IMG/VR virus record: IMGVR_UViG_3300017750_000117
Span: 1-23,922 of that record
DNA from: a virus
Strand: one strand, 5' to 3'
DNA: 23,922 nucleotides
A program made the position numbers and the translations under genes. Of this stretch, positions 7,066 through 12,082 are shown piece by piece. Every line of letters begins with the position of its first letter. Positions within the stretch are counted from its first letter, which is position 1. The notes below the pieces were generated by a model. That model had not been told where the DNA came from. It did not search any database and saw only the letters and a list, made by a program, of their open reading frames with translations.

Positions 7066-7226
7066 GAGACTTTAGAAAGTGTGCTTATTGTACACATGAA
7101 AAGGGAGATGTTTATTGCGGTCTAGCAACGAGTCAAAACAAAGTATGCAAGAATTTATTCGTATGTCCGCTCGACAAAAAAATCAAAAAAAAGAGAGGTC
7201 GGGCAAGAAGGCGGATGAAATCTTGA
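7032..7226 (+). CDS. Cys-rich small basic protein
   Basis: A 64-aa frame whose start lies inside the end of the resolvase-like gene; ATG 7044 is an alternative start. It has seven cysteines in the pattern CPI…KCAYC…YCGLA…VCKNLFVCPL, suggesting a zinc or iron-sulfur site. It ends in a strongly basic tail (KKIKKKRGRARRR) that could bind nucleic acid. The arrangement recalls the Cys-rich protein at 14027–14248, though they are not obviously homologous. The stop overlaps the next start. Function unknown. Confidence 0.55.
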   Translation: MALRMFEPCPIRDFRKCAYCTHEKGDVYCGLATSQNKVCKNLFVCPLDKKIKKKRGRARRRMKS

Positions 7227-7363
7227 ATGTTTGTCCAAATTGCAATGGTGTATGGTCAGAAATCTCTCTTGGTGGGGATAAATGCTATTCATTTTATCCT
7301 AAAGGTGTATTGCCGACTTATGGCAAAAAAAGAGAAGCTTGTAAGAAATGTGCGGGAGTCTGA
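7223..7363 (+). CDS. Small zinc-ribbon-like protein, 46 aa
   Basis: Starts at TTG 7223, seven bases after GGCGGA, and overlaps the preceding stop. The frame is open back to ATG 7115, but that stretch lies inside the previous gene. CPNC near the N-terminus and CKKC near the C-terminus form a zinc-ribbon pair; there is one additional Cys between. Its last three sense codons form one arm of a long inverted repeat that reaches the start of the methyltransferase gene, so its translation may affect the next gene. Function unknown. Confidence 0.5.
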   Translation: MNVCPNCNGVWSEISLGGDKCYSFYPKGVLPTYGKKREACKKCAGV

Positions 7364-7443
7364 ATTGGTAAAAATCACTATAATGGTGAGCAGGGTTAGC
7401 ATAACCCTCTTAACAAAGGGTGGATTCAGCCTTGACTCCCGCA
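7351..7443 (+). promoter_or_regulatory. Foldable RNA element at the methyltransferase start
   Basis: A perfect 10-bp inverted repeat (7351–7360 with 7434–7443) encloses several hairpins. TGAAT (7361–7365) can pair with ATTCA (7424–7428), and TCAC with GTGA. AGGGTTA (7392–7398) pairs with TAACCCT around a GCA loop. ACCCT can instead pair with AGGGT, which covers the likely Shine-Dalgarno AAAGGGTGG (7415–7423). The two pairings exclude each other. This could make a translational switch for the methyltransferase, or couple it to translation of the zinc-ribbon gene. Confidence 0.45.
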
Positions 7444-8010
7444 TTTAATAAAGATGTGGATATTACCCCAACAATTACACACCTCAGCTTATGTACAGGA
7501 TACGAAGGCATTGGACGTGGACTTAGAAACATTTGGCCAAATGTCAGAGAGGTCGCTTATGTGGAGATCGAAGCCTTCGCAATCGCAAACTTGGTTGCGA
7601 AGATGGAAGAGGGTAAACTACATCCAACACCTATCTATACGGACCTTAAAACTTTCCCATTCGAGAAGTTTTCTAAAAAGGTGGATATACTTTCAGCGGG
7701 CTTCCCTTGTCAGCCGTTTAGTGCTGCCGGAAGACGAGAATCAACAGACGATCCGAGACATTTATACCCATATATCGCTAAAGGAATCTCGGCCTGTAAG
7801 CCAACTTACGTTATTCTCGAAAATGTCGAAGGGATTATCAGTTCCAAAACGTCCTCTGGAGAGTCTGTACTCAAGTATGTCTGCGGAGATTTGGAAGAAA
7901 GAGGTTATAAAACAACGTGGGGAATATTCTCAGCGGTTGAAGTTGGGGCGACTCATCAACGAAAAAGGGTCTTCATCTTGGCCTACTCCAGATACAACGA
8001 ATGCAAATGA
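7432..8010 (+). CDS. DNA cytosine-C5 methyltransferase, catalytic part (motifs I–VIII)
   Basis: Transfers a methyl group from AdoMet to C5 of cytosine in DNA. Visible motifs, numbered from the GTG at 7420, are motif I (LSLCTGYEGIGRGL, 22–35), motif IV (GFPCQPFS, 94–101, catalytic Cys97), motif VI (ENV, 134–136) and motif VIII (HQRKRVFILA, 179–188). I prefer TTG 7432 as start because AAAGGGTGG lies eight bases upstream; GTG 7420 has no such site. The frame stops at 8010, just after motif VIII, so target-recognition region and motifs IX–X are missing. The missing parts follow at once in other frames (7877–8590, then 8557–8670). It may confer protection from host restriction or modify phage DNA. 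Confidence 0.8.
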   Translation: MTPAFNKDVDITPTITHLSLCTGYEGIGRGLRNIWPNVREVAYVEIEAFAIANLVAKMEEGKLHPTPIYTDLKTFPFEKFSKKVDILSAGFPCQPFSAAGRRESTDDPRHLYPYIAKGISACKPTYVILENVEGIISSKTSSGESVLKYVCGDLEERGYKTTWGIFSAVEVGATHQRKRVFILAYSRYNECK

Positions 8011-8590
8011 TGGTGTACCTTGGGAGAAATCAAAGAAGCAAATGGAAGAAAGACGAAAAAAAGTCAAAGAATTAGTGAAGCAGGGTAAGATAAAACAAGG
8101 AAGTGGAAGGTCGCTTAATCTAGCTACGGCAGTACAAAAAGAAAAGGATTGGCCTACACCAACAGGAGCAGAGGTTAGTGGTGGGACTAGAACTAAACAA
8201 ATATTAGAGGGCAAATGGGGAAACGTACAATTAAGAGAAGCAATAGAATTAGAGCAGGTGAAGAATTGGGGGACACCCAAGGAACAGGATTCGAGGGCAG
8301 CATCGTGGGACAGGGGCAAAAGCAACCTTGGAGAACAAGTACACGGACAAGATACCCCGCACGGCCAGGCGAAGAGCAACACGAGTGGGAAGAGCCAAGA
8401 GTCGTGGGGAACTCCAGCCCTGTACGATTACAACAAGAGGCCAAGGGCGGAAGTGAACTCGAAGCAGGCATCGATGGCAAGAAACTTGGGAAGACTAAAG
8501 CAGGACGGCAAACTGAATCCGAATTGGGTGGAGCAGATGATGGGCTTAGAAGTGGGGTGGACCCAATTACCAACAGAGTGGATAGATTGA
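7877..8590 (+). CDS. Methyltransferase variable/target-recognition region in +1 frame
   Basis: This frame overlaps the catalytic methyltransferase frame and runs on to 8590. It is open from 7454; ATG 7877, with GGAGAG upstream, is the likeliest start for a separate protein (238 aa). It has repeated WxTP motifs (SSSWPTPDTT, DWPTPTGAE, NWGTPKEQD, SWGTPALYD) and, near its end, LNPNWVEQMMGLEVGW. These are typical of the region between motifs VIII and X of phage cytosine-C5 methyltransferases. Here VFILAYS and SSWPTPD are encoded by the same bases in two frames. It is therefore either a separate subunit, a frameshift product, or the result of an indel. It ends just as motif X begins in the first frame. 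Confidence 0.5.
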   Translation: MSAEIWKKEVIKQRGEYSQRLKLGRLINEKGSSSWPTPDTTNANDGVPWEKSKKQMEERRKKVKELVKQGKIKQGSGRSLNLATAVQKEKDWPTPTGAEVSGGTRTKQILEGKWGNVQLREAIELEQVKNWGTPKEQDSRAASWDRGKSNLGEQVHGQDTPHGQAKSNTSGKSQESWGTPALYDYNKRPRAEVNSKQASMARNLGRLKQDGKLNPNWVEQMMGLEVGWTQLPTEWID

Positions 8591-8670
8591 GATTATTAGG
8601 TAATGGAGTTGTGCCTGAGACTGCGGAAAGAGCAATAAGAATTTTATTGGAGAGACTACATCAAGACTAA
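8557..8670 (+). pseudogene. Methyltransferase motif X fragment in the original frame
   Basis: The last ~38 codons read in the same frame as the catalytic part encode DRLRLLGNGVVPETAE…, a clear C5-methyltransferase motif X. The GTG at 8557 is only a nominal start; the frame is open back to 8215 but looks non-coding there. A -1 change near 8585–8590 would join the WxTP region to this motif. I list it as a gene fragment because no independent start with a good ribosome site is visible. It could instead be expressed by frameshifting. Confidence 0.5.
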
Positions 8671-8731
8671 TCACATATATCAAGGGGATGTTATAAAAGT
8701 ACTACAGGAGCTTCCTGACCAAAGTATTCAA

Positions 8732-9607
8732 ATGGTGGTTACATCTCCGCCTTATTGGAATCAAAGAGATTATCAGGCCAATGGACAAATTGGCCTTGAG
8801 GAAACGCTTGGCGAATATGTGACTAAGCTTGTATCTGTGTTTTGTGAGGTTAAGAGGGTTCTAAAAGATGATGGCACATTATGGCTTAACCTAGGAGATA
8901 CTTATTTAGCTACTAGAGGTAATAACAAAGCAGGATTTAATGAGCGTTATTTTGGGAAAAAGTTTAAGACAGATAAACAGGGTGATGTATTTAAAAATAC
9001 TAAAATAAAATTAAAAAATCCTATTGGTCCGAAAAATCTTATGGGAGTTCCTTGGCGAGTAGCTTTTGCTTTACAAGATGATGGCTGGACATTGAGGCAG
9101 GACATTATTTGGTCAAAGAAAAGATGTATGCCAGAATCTGTAAGAGATAGGTGTACTAAGTCACATGAATACATTTTTCTAATGTCAAAAAATCCAAAAT
9201 ATTATTACAACAATGAGGCTATAAAAGAAAAGGCAGTTACACAGGACAAATTTAAAAGGAATAGGGATACTACAAAATTAAACAACACCCCTGGACGAAG
9301 AAAAATGAACGGATTGATAACAAATAATTATGCTTATAAAAATAAAAGGTCTGTTTGGAGTATTAGCACTCAGGCATATAAAGGAGCTCATTTTGCAGTA
9401 TTTCCACAAGAGCTTCCTGAAACTTGTATAAAAGCAGGCAGTAAGCAAGGCGATATTATTCTTGATCCATTTTTTGGAAGTGGAACTACAGGATTAGTGG
9501 CAAATAGATTAGGTAGACGTTATGTCGGAATTGAATTAAACAAAAATTATGTCAAACTAGCTAGGGAAAGATTATCACAACAGGAGATTTTTACAAATGA
9601 AGTATAG
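8732..9607 (+). CDS. DNA N4-cytosine/N6-adenine methyltransferase (D12/N6_N4 class)
   Basis: An amino-methylating DNA methyltransferase. Motif IV is TSPPYWNQRDY near the N-terminus, and motif I is DPFFGSGTTG near residue ~245. That order (IV before I) marks the beta class. WxLRQDIIWSK and RSVWSI strands are also typical. The coding pattern begins before the ATG: in-frame codons from about 8672 read HIYQGDVIKVLQELPDQSIQ, the usual lead-in to motif IV, but no ATG, GTG or TTG exists there after the stop at 8636–8638. The ATG at 8732 lacks a ribosome site. So the true start is non-canonical, coupled, or affected by an indel. TSPPYW fits N4C or N6A targets. Confidence 0.8.
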   Translation: MVVTSPPYWNQRDYQANGQIGLEETLGEYVTKLVSVFCEVKRVLKDDGTLWLNLGDTYLATRGNNKAGFNERYFGKKFKTDKQGDVFKNTKIKLKNPIGPKNLMGVPWRVAFALQDDGWTLRQDIIWSKKRCMPESVRDRCTKSHEYIFLMSKNPKYYYNNEAIKEKAVTQDKFKRNRDTTKLNNTPGRRKMNGLITNNYAYKNKRSVWSISTQAYKGAHFAVFPQELPETCIKAGSKQGDIILDPFFGSGTTGLVANRLGRRYVGIELNKNYVKLARERLSQQEIFTNEV

Positions 9608-9755
9608 ATGGATAAGAGATTGGTTTCTTCATACAGATTATACATCAGGAGAGATGATTAGGACTTGGTTTCAAATTAATGACTTCCACCTTTTTACTAA
9701 ATGGTGGGCAACACATATGAGAAGGAGATTTCGTGAGCACTACAAAAAAAGATAA
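9597..9755 (+). CDS. Small Trp/Arg-rich protein, 52 aa
   Basis: The ATG at 9597 overlaps the end of the methyltransferase gene by 11 nt, and the frame runs to TAA 9753–9755, overlapping the next start (9733). The protein is basic and rich in aromatics (WIRDWF, TWFQI, KWWATHMRRRF). It has no membrane span of standard length but looks amphipathic. The dense overlap on both sides supports real translation, yet the downstream gene has its own strong site inside it. Function unknown. Confidence 0.4.
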   Translation: MKYRWIRDWFLHTDYTSGEMIRTWFQINDFHLFTKWWATHMRRRFREHYKKR

Positions 9756-9984
9756 ATACGATGTTTTAACAGATGGAGAAAGAAAGGGATTGTTTCATTT
9801 GTCTTTATTAAATCCTGATTTATACCCTGATAAAAAGAAAAAAATACCAATTGAATTAGAAGGTACAAATAAAGGTAAGGAAAATAGAGATTTTACAATA
9901 CTTGGTTTGATAGGGTTTGTAGGATTGGTTTTTCACATTTTAGAGCATGAGTATTTTGACTCAATAAAGCAGAATGAGGGGTAA
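9733..9984 (+). CDS. Hypothetical protein with one membrane-like segment, 83 aa
   Basis: GTG start at 9733 with a strong AAGGAGA about five bases upstream, which fixes the start. The first ~55 residues are charged and Lys-rich; residues ~57–72 (FTILGLIGFVGLVFHIL) form a hydrophobic helix that could cross the membrane; a short polar tail follows. No family recognised. It lies between the methyltransferases and a DUF1599-like gene. A membrane-anchored accessory role is possible, but nothing specific can be assigned. Confidence 0.6.
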   Translation: MSTTKKDKYDVLTDGERKGLFHLSLLNPDLYPDKKKKIPIELEGTNKGKENRDFTILGLIGFVGLVFHILEHEYFDSIKQNEG

Positions 9985-9989
9985 TAATT

Positions 9990-10328
9990 ATGTCAGACAT
10001 TATTAAACAAATGGAAAAAGAGTATCCACAGATGACTCAGAGATTCAAGATACTTCAACGAGAGCAGTATGAATTGTTCTGCCGTAAGCAACACGATTAC
10101 GGCTCAACTAATATTAGCGTAGGGACTAACCTAGAGACATCTGAGGAAGTAAAACTTTCATTAACAGGGTTATGGTTCAGGATGAATGATAAAATACAAA
10201 GATTAAAGAATTTATTGATGAAGGATCGTAAATCTGCCGTAGATGAACCTATGGAAGATGCTTTTCTTGATTTATCTAATTACGGCATTATGGCCACATT
10301 AGTAAAAGAAGGAAAATGGGGTAAATGA
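9990..10328 (+). CDS. DUF1599-like protein (nucleotide-modification-associated)
   Basis: A 112-aa protein. HDYGSTN, LSLTGLWFRMNDKIQRLKNLL and DAFLDLSNYGIMATLV match the pattern of DUF1599/Nmad1 proteins of phages, which have been linked by comparative genomics to modified nucleotides or base metabolism. It starts at ATG 9990 after GAGGGGT. The stop overlaps a short ATGA start for a 20-codon frame that I do not call. Its place in a block with two methyltransferases fits a DNA-modification role. Biochemical function of the family is not settled. Confidence 0.6.
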   Translation: MSDIIKQMEKEYPQMTQRFKILQREQYELFCRKQHDYGSTNISVGTNLETSEEVKLSLTGLWFRMNDKIQRLKNLLMKDRKSAVDEPMEDAFLDLSNYGIMATLVKEGKWGK

Positions 10329-10389
10329 TTCCCGCTCATAAAAGAACGAAAGTAGAGGCTTTCATTTGGATTTGGTTGGCGAACTAAAG

Positions 10390-10794
10390 ATGGGCGGGAA
10401 AGTTTTATCAAGTATGAGGATTGGCAAAATTGGAGAATATGCCGTGATAAAAGATGCATTGCATCAGGGATTTAATTGCTATGTCCCTGCCTGTGATGAT
10501 GCTCAGGTTGATCTCGTGATTGAAACTCAGCGTAGTTTTAAAAAAATACAGGTAAAGACAATACAAGCTTTAAAAACAGGTACAAGTATAGAGGTTCGTA
10601 TGAAAAAATACATGAACACAGGCAGAGTTGATATTATAGCCGTGTATTTCTTGCCGAAAAACATTATTGCATACTACCCATATAATAATGAGTTGTGTAT
10701 CAACTTAGCATTGGGTGTAGCGAATAACAATCAGGAAAAAAAGAGGGATTGGTTCTATAAATATGAGCGAATACCAAACATAATAAAGGAGTAA
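10390..10794 (+). CDS. PD-(D/E)XK endonuclease-like protein (PDDEXK_5 type)
   Basis: GKIGEYAVIKDALHQG (Glu in the first helix), DDAQVDLVIE (Asp) and KKIQVKTIQ (Gln-x-Lys) give the E…D…QxK nuclease set of the I-Ssp6803I/PDDEXK_5 family. The protein is 134 aa from ATG 10390; a TTG at 10366 and ATG 10414 are alternatives. Members act as homing-type or standalone phage nucleases. It is followed after two bases by another PD-(D/E)XK gene. Substrate unknown; no intron or intein is visible around it, so a homing role is not supported here. Confidence 0.65.
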   Translation: MGGKVLSSMRIGKIGEYAVIKDALHQGFNCYVPACDDAQVDLVIETQRSFKKIQVKTIQALKTGTSIEVRMKKYMNTGRVDIIAVYFLPKNIIAYYPYNNELCINLALGVANNNQEKKRDWFYKYERIPNIIKE

Positions 10795-10796
10795 AC

Positions 10797-11450
10797 GTGG
10801 GAAAATTCAAACTACACACTAAATATACATTAGAGGATGGCACAGTAGTCCCCTCTACAACTACAGTAACCAATGAAACATTAGGATGGAATAAATCTGT
10901 ACTAATGAATTGGGGTATCAGGATGGTCAAAGAGGGTAAGGACCCTCATAAGATGACCTCGGATGCTGCCCAAACAGGAACTTTGGCTCACGCTCTATGT
11001 GAAGCATGGATCAAGGGCGAAGATTATGCGGTTCCTGAGGAGTACACAGAGACTCAGGAGATTAAAGCTATGAAAGCTTTGATGGCCTTTAAAGAATGGT
11101 CAGAACAAGCTCGTCCTGAGTTTTTAGAGACTGAATTAAAGATGGTTAGTGAGAGTTTACGCTCTGGTGGAACCTGTGATGGCATATTTAAAATGAATGA
11201 TAAGCTATATCTCTATGATATTAAAACATCTAGGGGGGTTTATGAAGAAATGAAGGTTCAATTAGGGTGTTACACAGGAATGTATGAGGAAATGTACCCT
11301 GATAAGAAGATTCATGGCGGAGTAATCCTAAGATTAGATAAAGAATCAGGGGATTTTCACTATCACGCTATTTCTCGTGAGACAATGGATATTGGATTTA
11401 AGATATTCAAGAATTGTCGTGCTATCTATCATCTAAAAAGGGAATTATAG
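10797..11450 (+). CDS. RecB/Cas4-like PD-(D/E)XK exonuclease
   Basis: A 217-aa protein starting at GTG 10797 (AAGGAG upstream). It has TGTLAHALCEAW (motif with His and Glu), GTCDGIF (metal-binding Asp), LYDIKTS (D-x-K) and VQLGCYTGMYEE (Gln-Tyr helix), the order found in RecB-nuclease-domain proteins such as Cas4 and phage exonucleases. No four-Cys iron-sulfur cluster is evident, so it is not a standard Cas4. With the ssDNA-binding and resolvase-like proteins it probably processes DNA ends in recombination or replication. Its stop overlaps the next start (TAGTG). Confidence 0.75.
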   Translation: MGKFKLHTKYTLEDGTVVPSTTTVTNETLGWNKSVLMNWGIRMVKEGKDPHKMTSDAAQTGTLAHALCEAWIKGEDYAVPEEYTETQEIKAMKALMAFKEWSEQARPEFLETELKMVSESLRSGGTCDGIFKMNDKLYLYDIKTSRGVYEEMKVQLGCYTGMYEEMYPDKKIHGGVILRLDKESGDFHYHAISRETMDIGFKIFKNCRAIYHLKREL

Positions 11451-11653
11451 TGTCCTATTTATCAGGATGTTGTGACACACCTCAATTTAGTGAGGGACCT
11501 GAGGATATTTGTCCTAGTTGTGGGGAATGGTCAGAGTTTTATTGTGAACATCCCGACACAGAATATCAACCAAGGGAACCTGAAAATAATGTACCAGAAT
11601 CCTTGTCATGTTCAGAATGTGGCAAGGATTTACCCATACCTGAGTATTGCTAA
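11450..11653 (+). CDS. Small zinc-ribbon protein, 67 aa
   Basis: The GTG at 11450 shares its G with the stop of the exonuclease gene and has AAAAGGGA about seven bases upstream. Cysteines occur as CCDTP, CPSC, FYC, SCSEC and a terminal C, giving one or two zinc ribbons. The middle is acidic. Similar short Cys-rich proteins recur in this operon (7032, 7223, 14027). They may be nucleic-acid or protein adaptors. No specific family can be given. Confidence 0.6.
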   Translation: MSYLSGCCDTPQFSEGPEDICPSCGEWSEFYCEHPDTEYQPREPENNVPESLSCSECGKDLPIPEYC

Positions 11654-11681
11654 GGGCGAAAAAGGGTCAGAAACGAGAGAT

Positions 11682-11954
11682 ATGAATGCCGAAATCGAAG
11701 CAAATAACAAAAAAAGTCTCCAACTCAGAATGGGTTCGGAGAAGAAACAAAAGAAAGTGGGCTCGAAAGTTAGCTTTAAGACACTCTGTATCAAGGAAGC
11801 AGGTGGTTATGGCGGATACCAAAAAGTCTATAGATCAGACCCCTTTGAAACCACAGAGCGAGAAGCAAAAAGGCTTTTTCAAAAGGTCTATGGACGGAAT
11901 TCGCTCTGTCTTTGCGGGTCGAAACAAAAATTCAAGAGGTGTTGTTTAAGATGA
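11682..11954 (+). CDS. SEC-C motif protein, 90 aa
   Basis: The C-terminal ~20 residues read GRNSLCLCGSKQKFKRCC, a clear SEC-C zinc motif (usually GRNxxCPCGSxKKYKxCC; here Leu replaces Pro). The motif in SecA and other proteins binds zinc and mediates contacts. The N-terminal part is Lys-rich and poorly structured in this frame, whereas the frame one base later (from 11686) reads as a basic helix-like protein. The stop overlaps the next ATG (ATGA). The motif makes this frame's 3' end real; the true N-terminus is uncertain. Confidence 0.6.
   Translation: MNAEIEANNKKSLQLRMGSEKKQKKVGSKVSFKTLCIKEAGGYGGYQKVYRSDPFETTEREAKRLFQKVYGRNSLCLCGSKQKFKRCCLR
11686..11949 (+). CDS. Overlapping frame with basic N-terminal region (possible dual coding or frameshift)
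   Basis: An 87-aa frame lying almost wholly inside the SEC-C gene. Its first half (EWVRRRNKRKWARKLALRH) looks like a genuine basic helix, more so than the same bases in the SEC-C frame. Its second half is only the shadow of the SEC-C motif. One reading is that the true protein begins here and changes frame (-1) before the SEC-C motif, through an indel or frameshifting. No classical slippery heptamer is apparent. Low confidence as an independent gene. Confidence 0.25.
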   Translation: MPKSKQITKKVSNSEWVRRRNKRKWARKLALRHSVSRKQVVMADTKKSIDQTPLKPQSEKQKGFFKRSMDGIRSVFAGRNKNSRGVV

Positions 11955-12082
11955 GTGAACAAGAACTAATACAATTTTATAAAGATTTATTAAATAAGGG
12001 TGTAATCAAGTGGAAGTCAGCGGGACACGATAGATTACGACAATTAATATTAAGAAGGTACAAAAGTGATAAACGTACTTGA
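11951..12082 (+). CDS. Hypothetical protein, 43 aa
   Basis: The ATG at 11951 overlaps the SEC-C stop (ATGA), and the frame ends at 12082, 17 bases into the primase-helicase gene. The sequence is helical and basic (QELIQFYKDLLNKGVIKW, then RLRQLILRRYK). Tight coupling on both sides suggests that it is translated. No domain recognised; it could be a small partner of the primase-helicase. Confidence 0.45.
   Translation: MSEQELIQFYKDLLNKGVIKWKSAGHDRLRQLILRRYKSDKRT

Noticed and set aside
7352-7443. tRNA-Leu-like gene (GCGGGAG … CTCCCGC with a GAATTGGTA D-arm-like segment)
   Set aside because: Acceptor and D-arm fit, but no T-arm with TTCRA and no anticodon stem with U33 in a 7-nt loop can be formed; the ends are coding sequence of two genes.
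7227-7448. 73-aa frame over the zinc-ribbon gene and RNA element
   Set aside because: Different frame from the CPNC/CKKC zinc ribbon; no domain and poor start context.
7930-8573. Two long leftward frames (150 and 126 aa) under the methyltransferase region
   Set aside because: Pro/Ser/Cys-rich shadow composition, no ribosome sites, opposite to all neighbours; they reflect low stop density in this less AT-rich stretch.
10325-10387. 20-codon frame starting in an ATGA overlap
   Set aside because: Too short and compositionally unconvincing; it may be a leader peptide, but nothing beyond the overlap supports it.
10390-10794. Homing endonuclease within an intron or intein
   Set aside because: The nuclease fits the PDDEXK_5 type, but the neighbouring genes are intact and no intron or intein boundaries are visible.
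10797-11450. Cas4 of a CRISPR system
   Set aside because: The fold is RecB/Cas4-like, but the four-Cys iron-sulfur cluster and other cas genes or repeats are absent.
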